Source of the DNA: Alphaproteobacteria bacterium
GTDB lineage: Bacteria > Pseudomonadota > Alphaproteobacteria > WRDZ01
Direction of reading: 5' to 3'
Assembly (NCBI GenBank): GCA_009779595.1
Contig: WRDZ01000013.1
Span: 1-11,017 of the forward strand
DNA length: 11,017 nt
The position numbers were made by a program, and so were the translations under genes. Below, one piece after another: positions 1-8,500 of the stretch. The notes under the pieces were generated by a model. That model searched no databases. It saw only the letters and a list, made by a program, of their open reading frames with translations, and was not told the origin of the DNA. How positions within the stretch are numbered: the stretch's first letter is position 1; every line of letters starts with the position of its first letter.

Positions 1-790
1 CCATGGCCGAAACCGTGGCCTTGTCGGTCACGTCATAAGCTCCGGACAGGTAGGCGTACGCAGGCGTGGTTATGTCCAAGGAAACCGGAACCGTGCCGAC
101 CATGATATTTTTCAGGTTGCCGGTCAAAGAGTGCTTTATTTGCGAACGGTACGACAGCCCAAGGCGCGCCTGTGGAAGCGGGGTCCACATCACGCCCGCG
201 TTCCAGCCCAATCCCCAGTCGCTGCCTTTGACCGTTGTAAACACGCCGGGATTGCTTGTAAGTTCGCCGGATATGCGCTGGGCGCTTATGCCCGCGCCGA
301 AAGACCACTGGTCGTTAAGCTTGTATGAAAACGACGGGTTGATGTTTATGGTCATGACGTCGGACATTACGGCATGGGACCTGCCGCCCCAGTTCGGGTC
401 ATACTCGGTCCCCAGGCCGAACGGGACGAACACGCCGATGCCGGCGGTGAACTGGTCGTTCACCGGGAAGACCGCGTAAAAGTGGGGGACGGTCGCGTGT
501 CCGGTGGGGTCGGTGTCGTCTATGGCCCCTCCGTCGAAAGTACCGTTGCGGAAACGGCTTTTTATGTCGATGTAAGAGCCGCCCGCCTGTATCGAATTCT
601 GCCTTATCAGCGACAGCCCCGCGGGGTTGTACGCGATGGCCGACAGGTCGTCGCCCATGATTCCGGCCCCTGCGAACGCGCGGCCAAGGCCGGTGACGGA
701 CTGGTCGCTAAGCTGGAACCCGGCTGCAAGGGCGTGCCCGCTGAAGATTGCGGCTGCCGCGGTCATGGCGATTAAAGGTGATTTTTTCAT
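1..790 (-). CDS. OmpP1/FadL-family outer-membrane channel (C-terminus cut by window edge)
   Basis: The reading frame opens with ATG at 790 and runs off the left edge after 263 codons, so the stop and most of the C-terminal barrel are missing. The first ~22 residues are a Sec signal peptide (MKK start, hydrophobic core, ALA cleavage site). The mature N-terminus has the FadL hallmark: AGFQLSDQS, then GLGRAFAG, DDLSAIAYNPAG (NPAG at residues 55-58). The rest shows alternating aromatic/polar beta-strands typical of a 14-stranded barrel. Characterised members move long-chain fatty acids or other hydrophobic compounds across the outer membrane; the substrate here cannot be read. A GGGAG ribosome site lies 8 bases before the ATG. 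A terminator separates the gene from its upstream neighbour and a promoter candidate lies at 830-858, so it is probably its own transcription unit. The family call is secure; the substrate is not. Confidence 0.92.
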   Translation of the reverse strand, partial: MKKSPLIAMTAAAAIFSGHALAAGFQLSDQSVTGLGRAFAGAGIMGDDLSAIAYNPAGLSLIRQNSIQAGGSYIDIKSRFRNGTFDGGAIDDTDPTGHATVPHFYAVFPVNDQFTAGIGVFVPFGLGTEYDPNWGGRSHAVMSDVMTININPSFSYKLNDQWSFGAGISAQRISGELTSNPGVFTTVKGSDWGLGWNAGVMWTPLPQARLGLSYRSQIKHSLTGNLKNIMVGTVPVSLDITTPAYAYLSGAYDVTDKATVSAM

Positions 791-829
791 TTATAAAGCT
801 CCCGTATAATAAAGTTAACCTTTAGTAGT

Positions 830-858
830 ATGATATGAACTTTTGTTACACCGGGCAA
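830..858 (-). promoter_or_regulatory. Candidate sigma70 promoter of the FadL-type gene
   Basis: On the minus strand TTGCCC (853-858), a 17-base spacer and TATCAT (830-835) match the -35/-10 consensus at 4/6 and 5/6 positions. It lies about 40 bases upstream of the ATG at 790 and downstream of the terminator of the preceding gene, where a promoter is expected. It was recognised by eye only; no transcription start is known. Confidence 0.45.
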
Positions 859-946
859 TATTCGCCGGAAAAAGGTCATAAAACCGTAAAATATGGGGAG
901 GAGGGCGCTGGCCCGCTTGGACTGCGCTATCAATATGGCTATCTGC

Positions 947-985
947 AAATATAAAACCGCCGGCAAAACCTAAGCCTTGCCGGCG
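947..985 (-). terminator. Rho-independent terminator after the His-rich small gene
   Basis: The minus strand carries a perfect 9-bp stem CGCCGGCAA / TTGCCGGCG (977-985 pairing with 958-966) with a 10-base loop, followed by a T-rich tail (GTTTTATATTT). It starts 27 bases after the stop codon of the small gene at 1012. A GC-rich stem followed by a T tract is the standard intrinsic terminator layout. Confidence 0.85.
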
Positions 986-1011
986 AGCGTATGGGCTGAC
1001 GGGCTGTGCGA

Positions 1012-1311
1012 TTAGCGCATCACGAAATGGAATCCGTACCTGCCGCTGTTGTAAAACCACCCTATCACCGGGAGGGTGTTGTAAACATACACTACGTTGC
1101 TTTTTTGCTTGGTCGTGTGCACTGGGACAACGTGCGTGCGGTGATGGTGATGCACGACGTGCCTGACCGGAGCCGGGGCCGGCCTGGCAGGGACTGCGTG
1201 CCTGTGGGTGTTATGCCTGGGCGGTGGCGGCGGTGCATGCCTGCCGTGGGCCAATGCCGGCTGTGCGGCTATAACAATAAGTGCCATAGAGGCGATAAGA
1301 ATTTTCATCAT
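1012..1311 (-). CDS. Small secreted histidine/proline-rich protein, unknown function
   Basis: This is a 99-residue protein I cannot assign to a named family. Residues 1-21 form a clear signal peptide (MMK, then a hydrophobic core, ending PALA before HGRH), so the product is exported to the periplasm or beyond. The mature 78 residues hold 13 histidines, including an HHHH run and a PPPPP run, and end in an aromatic segment (WFYNSGRYGFHF). There is no cysteine. The start is set at 1311 because AGGAG (1319-1323) lies 7 bases upstream; a longer in-frame start at 1335 would put this ribosome site inside the gene and spoil the signal peptide. The second ATG (1308) is also possible. Histidine density suggests binding of a transition metal such as Ni, Cu or Zn, but that is inference. 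It lies between two terminators, so it is probably transcribed alone. Confidence 0.75.
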   Translation of the reverse strand: MMKILIASMALIVIAAQPALAHGRHAPPPPPRHNTHRHAVPARPAPAPVRHVVHHHHRTHVVPVHTTKQKSNVVYVYNTLPVIGWFYNSGRYGFHFVMR

Positions 1312-1343
1312 GGTTGAACTCCTTTCTGTACACATATAACGTA

Positions 1344-1366
1344 CGAAAAGAAAAACCTTGCGGTTT
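1344..1366 (-). terminator. Probable weak intrinsic terminator of the lipid A operon
   Basis: About 20 bases after the acyltransferase stop codon (1385) the minus strand reads AAACC-GCAA-GGTTT: a 5-bp stem closed by a GNRA tetraloop, followed by TTTCTTTTC. The stem is short, so termination may be partial and some transcripts may continue into the small gene at 1311-1012. The rest of the 73-base gap (1312-1384) shows only the AGGAG ribosome site of that gene. Confidence 0.5.
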
Positions 1367-1384
1367 GTTTAATCAGGCCCCTTA

Positions 1385-2320
1385 TTACTTCTTCTTCCTG
1401 CGCAGGTTCCACCGGTTGTGCTGCCAGAAATACTGCCCGGGGCACAGCCGTATGTCGTGTTCCAGGGCCTTGTTCACCGCGGTCATGACCGCGATTTGGT
1501 CGGCCTTGTAATCGCCCGTCCGCGGCACTTCCAGCAGCGGCGACACGCGTATGCTGAACCTGACCTTCCACCCCGGAAGCCGCTTGCATGTAAGCACCTG
1601 TATGGGCAGGTCGTACTTCAGATGCAGCGACGCTGGCAGCGGGGTGGTCATAGCCTCCTGCCCGAAGAACGGCACGGCAATCCCCTCGTCCAGGCGCTGG
1701 TCGCACATTGCGCCCCAGTACCAGCCTTTAAGCAGGTGCTCCATCAGCGGCTTCATCGTGTCCTGGCCTTTTGGCAAATACACCATGCTGCCGGCCATTT
1801 CGTTCCGCGCCTTCTGGAACACCTTTTCCATATATGGGTTGTTCGCCCGCCTGTAGAACGTCACGATGTTGAACTGCTTGGCCAGCCATGCGGCCATGAT
1901 TTCCCAGTTGCCCATGTGGGGCACGCAGAAGATGCCGCCTTTGCCCGCGTCTTTCATGGCCTGCAGGTTTTCGGTTCCTATGACCTCGACCACATACTTG
2001 TCTATATTCCGGTTGAATTCATATCCCCTTATCATTTCGCCGGCCACGCGGCCGAAGCTTTCGAAGCTGTCCAGCGCGATTTGGCGGTGCTGGCCCTTAA
2101 GCTCGGGCAGGGCATGCTCAAGGTTCTTCATGGTCAGCTTATAGACCGGGTGCAGCGGGCCGAACAGCCGCAGCGCCTTGCCCGCCAGCCACGAGTTGAA
2201 GTTCATCGGCACAAGCTGCAGCAGTTTCATCAGAGGTATGGCCAAAGCAGCCTCGATAGGGTATTGCAGATACCATTTCAGCGGATAGCGCTTTTTTATG
2301 TCCACATAGTCGTTATGCAT
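1385..2320 (-). CDS. lpxL: Lipid A late acyltransferase, LpxL/HtrB family
   Basis: A 311-residue inner-membrane enzyme of the LpxL/LpxM (HtrB/MsbB) family. These transfer a fatty acyl chain from acyl-ACP to the hydroxyl of a primary acyl chain on Kdo-lipid A. The catalytic HX4(D/E) motif is present as HMGNWE (H135, E140). Other family landmarks are a hydrophobic N-terminal segment (~20-40), CDQRLDEGIAVPFFG (206-220) and the C-terminal PGQYFWQHNRWN. Length is normal for the family. The start at 2320 overlaps the lpxK stop by 8 bases, pointing to translational coupling. It is the last gene of the ileS-lpxL operon and is followed by a hairpin with a T-rich tail. Which acyl chain and which position (LpxL or LpxM type) cannot be decided from sequence alone; only one late acyltransferase is visible in the window. 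Confidence 0.93.
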   Translation of the reverse strand: MHNDYVDIKKRYPLKWYLQYPIEAALAIPLMKLLQLVPMNFNSWLAGKALRLFGPLHPVYKLTMKNLEHALPELKGQHRQIALDSFESFGRVAGEMIRGYEFNRNIDKYVVEVIGTENLQAMKDAGKGGIFCVPHMGNWEIMAAWLAKQFNIVTFYRRANNPYMEKVFQKARNEMAGSMVYLPKGQDTMKPLMEHLLKGWYWGAMCDQRLDEGIAVPFFGQEAMTTPLPASLHLKYDLPIQVLTCKRLPGWKVRFSIRVSPLLEVPRTGDYKADQIAVMTAVNKALEHDIRLCPGQYFWQHNRWNLRRKKK

Positions 2321-3284
2321 TTTCGTCCACCTTCAGAAGTTCAAGAAGATTGTCATGCCGGGGTATTTCCAGCACGGCCGGCACCGCGGTTATATGCTGG
2401 GCAAACCCCTTGGGGATTTTCACCGAGTCCTTTTCCGTGGTCGCCAGGACGCAGCCCGTCCGGTTCGCCTTGTCAAGCAGCGCCTGTATATCCTTTTCGC
2501 TGTAACAATGATGGTCGGCAAAACCGGTTGCCTGTTTCAGGTCAATCCCCGCCTGCGCCAGCGACCGGAAGAATTTTTCCGGCCTTCCTATGCCTGCGAA
2601 AGCTATCGTACCCTTGCCGCGCAGGGACTGCACCGCGCCGTCGTCAAGGACCATGTGCGCCTCCAGCACAGGGATATGCGCGGATATTGCCGGCGCGATG
2701 CCGGTCCTGTCCTCGCCCACGATTATCGCGCCCGCGGCGCGCTTCAAGGCCGGGACAAACCGCTCGCGCAAAGGGCCGGCCGGAAACACCATGCCGTTGC
2801 CGATGCCCACAAAGCCGTCGAATACCAGCACGGATTTGTCTTTGAAAAGGGTGGGGTTTTGGAAGCCGTCGTCCATGATTATCACGTCGGCGTTTATAGT
2901 TTTTGCCAGCTCCGCGCCCTTGCTGCGGTTGCGCGCGACTATGGTCGGGAAGCGGCGGGCCAGCATAATGGCTTCGTCGCCCACGTCGCGGGCAGTGTGC
3001 TCGGGCTTCACAATAAGGTTGTCAAGCCGCCCCTTGTACCCGCGGGTCAGTATGGCCGGGTTTTTCCCCTGGTCCCGGAAAAGTTTCGCCAGGGCAAGCA
3101 CGGCCGGAGTCTTGCCCGCCCCTCCCATCGTGACGTTCCCGACGCATATGACGGTTGCCGCGGCCTTGTGCGGCTTGGCGGCAATGCTGCGCAGGTACGC
3201 CAGCGCAAGGTAAACCGCCCCAAGCGGGGCCAGCATGATGCCGGCCGGGCTGCCGCGCTTCTGCCAGAATGAGGGCGCCCGCAT
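2313..3284 (-). CDS. lpxK: Tetraacyldisaccharide 4'-kinase LpxK
   Basis: A 323-residue LpxK, the inner-membrane kinase that phosphorylates the 4' position of the tetraacyl disaccharide to give lipid IVA. Visible signatures are an N-terminal membrane anchor (~15-32), a Walker A loop GNVTMGGAGKT (49-59), the GDE segment carrying the likely catalytic Asp (D103 in VGDEA; the family usually has P where A stands), MDDGFQN (137-143), AGPLRE (169-174), the DHH segment (257-259) and TTEKD (282-286). In the Aquifex LpxK structure an Asp/His pair from these regions is catalytic. The ATG overlaps the waaA stop by one base (TGATG), and the stop overlaps the next gene by 8 bases. The product is the acceptor of WaaA, encoded directly upstream. 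Length and motifs are complete. Confidence 0.97.
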   Translation of the reverse strand: MRAPSFWQKRGSPAGIMLAPLGAVYLALAYLRSIAAKPHKAAATVICVGNVTMGGAGKTPAVLALAKLFRDQGKNPAILTRGYKGRLDNLIVKPEHTARDVGDEAIMLARRFPTIVARNRSKGAELAKTINADVIIMDDGFQNPTLFKDKSVLVFDGFVGIGNGMVFPAGPLRERFVPALKRAAGAIIVGEDRTGIAPAISAHIPVLEAHMVLDDGAVQSLRGKGTIAFAGIGRPEKFFRSLAQAGIDLKQATGFADHHCYSEKDIQALLDKANRTGCVLATTEKDSVKIPKGFAQHITAVPAVLEIPRHDNLLELLKVDENA

Positions 3285-4867
3285 CAGGATTTCTTCTTTG
3301 GCGGCGTCGGTTGCTGCTGCGGTGGCCGCAGCGCTTGCTGCAACGCTGCTTGTTGCGTTGCCGACAGCACTGTTTTCTGCGGAGTTGGGGGTGTTGCTTT
3401 TTGCGGTGCCGGCGGCTCTGGCGGGGTTGGCGCAGGCTGCGGCGCAGGGGTCGCCGGCGGTGCGGCTTTTTGCTGCGCTGGAGCCGTCGGCGTCGGTTCT
3501 TGCGGCGCCGTTTGTTTCGGTGCCGGCGGGGTTGCTTTTTGCTGTGCCGGTGGCTCTGGCGTAGCTGGCGGCGCAGGCTGCGCTGTCTTTTGCATCCCTA
3601 TGTACGGAGCTATCATGTCGAACACCTGCTTTATACCCTCGTTCTGTTTGGTCACGAAAGCTTCGCCGCTGGCCCCAAGCTTTTTGGCGGCCGCCTCGTC
3701 GGTCAGCAAAGAGATGACCGCGGGTTTAAGCGCGTCGAATCCGGCCAGCTTCATCACGGCGTTGTCCTTGGTCGCGTTCTCGGCGGTTTCGGCAAAGTCC
3801 TGCAGATGCGGGCCGACGATGACCGGGCGGCCGAAACGCATGGGTTCAAGGAAGTTCTGCCCCCCGCGGTTTTCCAGCGAACCGCCGACGAACACCACGC
3901 TGGCCACCGAGTACCAAAGCCCAAGCTCGCCCATGGTGTCGGCGATGTAGGCGTCGGTGTCCGGCTGTATCAGTTCGCCCATGCTGCGCACGGAAGTGTT
4001 CAGCCCTTTTTCGTCGAATATGAACTTGATGTGGCCGCCGCGCGAGGCGTCGCGCGGAGCGATGATGGCCAGCAGGTTCGGGATTTTTTCCTTGATGGCG
4101 GGTAATATCTCCGCTATATGCTTGTCTTCCTGTTCGAATGTCGACGCCGCCACGAAAACCGTGCGCTTGGCCGTCGAATCGGAAATCGTGGACAATATCG
4201 TCGTGTCCACCGGCAGCTTCTGCGCCAGGTTCTTCATCTGTATGCCTTCCACGACGTTGTCCGCGCCAAGGCTCTTGAAAACTTGGGCGTACGCCGCGCT
4301 TTGGGCGACGACCAGCGAAAACTGGCTTATCATCTCTTTGAAGGCGATTTTGAACACGGGCAGCGCCCACCTTTTCGCCGATTCGTCGGACATCCGCCCG
4401 TTCAGAAGCATCAGCGGTATTTTCGCGTCCGCGATGTCGTTTATTATGCACGGCCAGAATTCTGATTCGAAGAATATGGCGGCCTCGGGCTTCCAATAGC
4501 TGATGAAGCGCTTGGTGCATATCGGGTGGTCCAGCGGGAGGAACTGGTGCAGCACCCCTTTGGGCAGGCGCGTTTCAAGCAGCCGCGCCGAAGTGACCGT
4601 CCCGGTGGTGACCATGATGTTCAGGTCCTTGTCCTGGGCAAGGATATAGTCTATCAGCTCAAGCATGGCGGCTGATTCGCCCACGCTTGCGCCGTGCATC
4701 CATATGACCTTGTTTTTCGGGCGGTCTATGCTTGGATAGCCGAACCGCTCGCCGAAGCGGATAAAGTCTTCCTTGCCTTTCTTGCGCCGCTCTTCCATGT
4801 ATGGCCTAAGAAAGGGATACAGCGGGAACAGGAGCAGCCTGTATATTTTAAGGAAGGGTCTAACCAT
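3284..4867 (-). CDS. waaA: Kdo transferase WaaA (KdtA) with a 100-residue Pro/Ala/Gln-rich C-terminal tail
   Basis: This is 3-deoxy-D-manno-octulosonate transferase, which transfers Kdo from CMP-Kdo to lipid IVA at the cytoplasmic face of the inner membrane. Residues 1-424 form the usual two-domain GT-B enzyme: N-terminal membrane anchor (~5-22), HGASVGES (58-65) with catalytic Glu64, FFESEFWP (132-139), LLNGRMS (154-160) and the sugar-nucleotide motif GGQNFLEP (335-342). The family is normally about 425 residues. Here residues 425-527 form an extra low-complexity tail of Pro, Ala, Thr and Gln with Lys (repeated PEPPA.QKATPP units), ending PPKKKS. The DNA coding for the tail contains an internal 31-base duplication. 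Start and stop overlap the neighbours by 8 bases (ATGGTTAG) and 1 base (TGATG). Whether it adds one or more Kdo residues cannot be told. The tail's function is unknown; it is probably disordered. Confidence 0.95.
   Translation of the reverse strand: MVRPFLKIYRLLLFPLYPFLRPYMEERRKKGKEDFIRFGERFGYPSIDRPKNKVIWMHGASVGESAAMLELIDYILAQDKDLNIMVTTGTVTSARLLETRLPKGVLHQFLPLDHPICTKRFISYWKPEAAIFFESEFWPCIINDIADAKIPLMLLNGRMSDESAKRWALPVFKIAFKEMISQFSLVVAQSAAYAQVFKSLGADNVVEGIQMKNLAQKLPVDTTILSTISDSTAKRTVFVAASTFEQEDKHIAEILPAIKEKIPNLLAIIAPRDASRGGHIKFIFDEKGLNTSVRSMGELIQPDTDAYIADTMGELGLWYSVASVVFVGGSLENRGGQNFLEPMRFGRPVIVGPHLQDFAETAENATKDNAVMKLAGFDALKPAVISLLTDEAAAKKLGASGEAFVTKQNEGIKQVFDMIAPYIGMQKTAQPAPPATPEPPAQQKATPPAPKQTAPQEPTPTAPAQQKAAPPATPAPQPAPTPPEPPAPQKATPPTPQKTVLSATQQAALQQALRPPQQQPTPPKKKS
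3393..3423 (-). repeat. Copy A of a 31-base direct repeat in the waaA tail
   Basis: This segment matches 3531-3561 at 29 of 31 bases. On the coding strand both copies encode a PEPPA(P/Q)QKAT unit of the WaaA tail. The close DNA match suggests duplication or slippage inside the tail rather than independent choice of similar amino acids. Confidence 0.85.
3531..3561 (-). repeat. Copy B of a 31-base direct repeat in the waaA tail
   Basis: This is the partner of 3393-3423, differing at two positions only (one changes Gln to Pro, the other is a synonymous proline change). The two copies begin 138 bases apart, a multiple of three, so the frame is kept. Confidence 0.85.
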
Positions 4868-5573
4868 TGGTTTTTACTCCAAGTTTCAGGTCTATGGACT
4901 GTTCAAGGGCGTTCATCCGGTCCGCAAGCTCTTTGCACAGCGCCGCTATTTCTTCTTTGCCGATGTCCGGCGGCACCTCAAGCCTTGGCCCCACGGCGAA
5001 AATCCCGCGGTTGAACGGTATTGGGAGCATGAAACGGTCCCAGCTGTTGAAGATTTTCGCGTTTTTGACGGACGTGGCGATGGGGAAAACCGGTATGCCC
5101 AGTTTCGAGGCCAGGAAGATTATGCCCGGTCCGCACCGGCGCGCCGGTCCGCGCGGTCCGTCCGAGGTTATGCCCAGGATTTCCCCGTTCGCGAAGTTCT
5201 CGCGCATTATGGCCAGGGCCGCTTTTTCGCCCCCCTTGCCGGTCGAGCCGTCGAACACGCCCACGCCGATGCGCCTGGCCACCTCGGCCACAAGGCGTCC
5301 GTCGCGGTGCCTGGAGGCAATGCCTTTGGCGCGGTAGGGCTCAAGCTTGTAATGCAGCGGGACAATGGAGGACATCAGGAAGCGGCTGTGCCATACGCTG
5401 ACAATGAAGGCTTTGCGCTGGCGTAAGAACAGTTCGAATTCGTCCGTGCCTTCGAACTTCCACCTTATGCTGCGCACCATCAGCTTCAGGAACTGCGCGC
5501 CTATCCAGCTGACGGCCGCTATGAACAGCTGGCTTTGGCGTATCCTTGTCCACATGCGTTCTTGATTTTTCAT
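4860..5573 (-). CDS. DUF374 lysophospholipid-acyltransferase-like protein
   Basis: A 237-residue protein of the DUF374 family, a distant branch of the glycerolipid acyltransferases often encoded beside waaA in Proteobacteria. The N-terminus has one hydrophobic segment (~15-33), so it is probably a membrane-bound cytoplasmic enzyme. Conserved blocks are VWHSRF (60-65, with the candidate catalytic His62), ASRHRDGRLVAEVARRIG (86-103), GSTGKGGEKAAL (109-120), ITSDGPRGPAR (135-145) and SWDRFMLPIPF (177-187). The start overlaps the ileS stop in ATGA (4 bases) and the stop overlaps the waaA start by 8 bases. Its position between ileS and waaA suggests a job in envelope lipid or lipid A acylation, but donor and acceptor are unknown and no biochemical role should be assumed. 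Confidence 0.88.
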   Translation of the reverse strand: MKNQERMWTRIRQSQLFIAAVSWIGAQFLKLMVRSIRWKFEGTDEFELFLRQRKAFIVSVWHSRFLMSSIVPLHYKLEPYRAKGIASRHRDGRLVAEVARRIGVGVFDGSTGKGGEKAALAIMRENFANGEILGITSDGPRGPARRCGPGIIFLASKLGIPVFPIATSVKNAKIFNSWDRFMLPIPFNRGIFAVGPRLEVPPDIGKEEIAALCKELADRMNALEQSIDLKLGVKTNG

Positions 5574-8500
5574 TTCTTGGCCTTCCTTAAAGCGACGAAT
5601 ATCTCGCCGTCGCCGAAAGTCTCGCCCTTGCCGTCGTTGGTGGCGAAATTTATCTCGACCGCAAGGATTTGGGACTTGATATAGTCTTCGTATTCGTCCA
5701 CGCTTAACTTGACCTTGATGTCGCCGGTGTGGTAGTCCACGGCGATGCGGTCGGATATGTCGAATCCGTCGTCCTTGCGCCGCGACTGCACCAGACGCAC
5801 GAAATCCCGGGCCAGGCCTTCGCGCTCAAGCTCGGGGGATATCTGGGTGTCCAGCAGCACCACCGCGGTGTTGTCGGGCAAGGCCTGTCCGGCCAGCCCC
5901 TTGCTGTCGCCGCTTTTGACTTCAAGGCGGTACTCGTATTCGTCGGCCAGCAGGGTTTCCCCGGCAATGGACAGGGTGCCGTCGGGGTTGACCTTCCACC
6001 CAGTCCCCTTGGAGGCATCAAGTATGGCCTTCATGGACTTTGGCAGCCGCTTGCCCACCAGCGGAGTCTTTATATAAAGGTACGGGGCTGCCCAGCGTTC
6101 GATTTGGCAGGTGGCCACAAGTTCCTTGATGTTGACCTCGTCCTTTATTATATCGACCATCTGCGTGCCAAGCTTTGCCGCGCTGCCGGCTACGATGCCG
6201 GTCTTCAGGGGCAGGCGGTTGCGCAAGCGGTGCAGCTCGCGCACGGCCTTCATGGTGGCGCACACCTGGCGCGTGAAGTCCATTTCGTCGGCCATGCCGT
6301 CGTCGGACCACTTGCTGACGTCGGGCCAGTCGGCAAGGTGCACGGACTCTTCGCCCGTAAGACCGCGGTACAAATGCTCGGCCGTCATGGGCAGCACCGG
6401 AGCCGCGACCTTAAGCAATGTCGCCAGCACGGTGTACAGCGTGTCGAACGCGGCCTTGTCCTTCCCGTCCCAGAACCTTTGGCGCGAACGGCGGATATAC
6501 CAGTTGTTCAGCACCTCAAGGAAATCTTCCATCTGAGCGCATGCCCCGGGTATGTCGTACGCGTCCATGGCCTTGCGCGCGCCCTGCACAAGCTGCTTGG
6601 TCTTGGACAATATGTATTTGTCCAGTATGTCCTTTTTGGCCTTGGGGTTGAACTGGGCCTTTATGCCCTCGGCGTTGGCGTACATGCAGAAGAAATTGTA
6701 CGCGTTGACCAGCGGGATTTGAGCGCGCCGCATGGCCTTGGATATTTCCTGGCCCTTCATGTCCACCGCGATGTTCTTGCCGCGCACTATGGGGCTGGCC
6801 ATCAGCCAGAACCTTAAGGCGTCCGAGCCCATGGTGTCAAGCACGGTGTCGTATTCGGGATAGTTCTTCAGGCGCTTGGAAAGCTTGCGCCCGTCCTCGG
6901 CCATGATAAGCCCCGTGGAAACGCAGTTCAGGAACGCCGGCTTGTCGTGCAGGGCCACGCCCAGGACGTGCAGGGTATAGAACCACCCGCGGGTCTGGTC
7001 CATGCCTTCCACGATGAAGTCCGCGGGGAAATGTTCCTTGAACCATTCCGAGTTCTCGAACGGATAATGCACCTGGCCTTCGGGCATGGAACCGGATTCG
7101 AACCAGCAGTCGAACACGTCGGTCACGCGGCGCATCATTGTCTTGCCCGACGGGTCGTCCGGGTTGGGGTAAACAACCTCGTCGATGTGCGGGCGGTGCA
7201 GGTCGTCGATATCCTTGCCGGTCTTTTCTTTGATTTCCGCCAGGCTGCCCAGCACGTCCACGCGCGGGAACTTGGGGTTGTCCGACTTCCACACAGGTAT
7301 CGGTGTCCCCCAGAAACGGTTGCGCGAAATCGACCAGTCGCGCGCCCCTTCCAGCCACTTGCCGAAACGCCCGTCCTTTATATGGTCGGGCACCCAGTTT
7401 ATCTGCTGGTTAAGCTCGACCAGCCTGTCGCGCAGGCTTTCCACGCGCACGAACCAGCTTGTCATCGCGCGGTAGACCAGCGGGGTGTCCGTGCGGTAGC
7501 AGAACGGATAGCTGTGGGTCACCTGTTCTTTCTTGACCAGCTTGCCCTCGGCCTTAAGCCGCGCGGTTATCTGCTCGTTCGTGTCGACCACGCGCTGCCC
7601 GGCATAGTCGGGGACGTCCGCGGTCATGCACCCGGCGTCGTCGATGGCGCAGACTATGGGGAAGTCCTTGTCATGGGCGCGGCACAGCTCGAAGTCTTCC
7701 TGCCCGGAACCCGGAGCGATATGCACCACCCCCGTCCCGTCCTGGGTGGACACGAAGTCCGCGGCCAGGATTTTGAACGCGCCCTTGGCTTTAAGGTCCT
7801 TGAAGTACGGGAACATCGGCTCGTACGGCAGACCCACAAGTTCGGCCCCCTTTATCACCGCGACTTCCTCGGCCTTTTCCAGCTGCTGCTTGTATTTGCC
7901 TTTCAGTGCCGAGGCCAGTATGTACTGCTTGCCGTCGCCTTCCTGCATCACGCTGTAATCTATGTCCGCGCCCACGGCTATCATCTGGTTGGTCGGCAGC
8001 GTCCACGGAGTGGTCGTCCACGCCATGATATGGCGCCCGTCGTCCAGCTTGAAAAGCACGGTCACCGCGGTGTCGGTGGTGTCCTTGTATCCCTGGTTGA
8101 CCTCGAAATTCGACAGCGGGACCTGCGCTCCCCACGAATACGGCAGCACGCGGAAATCCTCGTACACCAGGCCTTTGTCGTACAGCTGCTTGAAGTTGTT
8201 GATGACCGATTCCATGAACGACAGGTCCATGGTGTGGTAGTCGTTGTTGAAATCGACCCAGCGGCCCATGCGGTGGAAAAGGTCGCGGAACACGCCCGAA
8301 TATTTCAGCACGTCCTGGCGGCAGGCTTCGTTGAACTTGGCCACGCCGAACTCTTCGATGGCCTTGCGCCCGAACACGCCAAGCTTCTGCTCGGCCGCCA
8401 TTTCCGCGGGCAGCCCGTGGCAGTCCCAGCCAAGGCGGCACTCGACCCTTTTGCCGGCCATGGTCTGGTACCGGAACACCACGTCCTTGACGTACGAGGC

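Noticed and set aside
1418..2845. 475-codon open frame on the plus strand opposite the LpxL-type gene and lpxK
   Set aside because: It crosses two well-supported genes, has no recognisable domain or ribosome site, and is explained by high third-position GC on the other strand.
3235..3564. Plus-strand 109-codon frame rich in Ala/Leu/Val that looks like a membrane protein
   Set aside because: It is the antisense of the Pro/Ala/Gln-rich WaaA tail; antisense Pro, Ala and Gln codons read as Gly/Arg, Ala/Gly and Leu in one frame or another. The hydrophobicity is a by-product and no ribosome site is seen.
5135..5148. Perfect 14-base palindrome ACCGGCGCGCCGGT inside the DUF374 gene
   Set aside because: It encodes part of the conserved GPARRCGPG segment; in GC-rich Arg/Gly/Pro codons such palindromes arise easily, and it has no promoter or terminator context.
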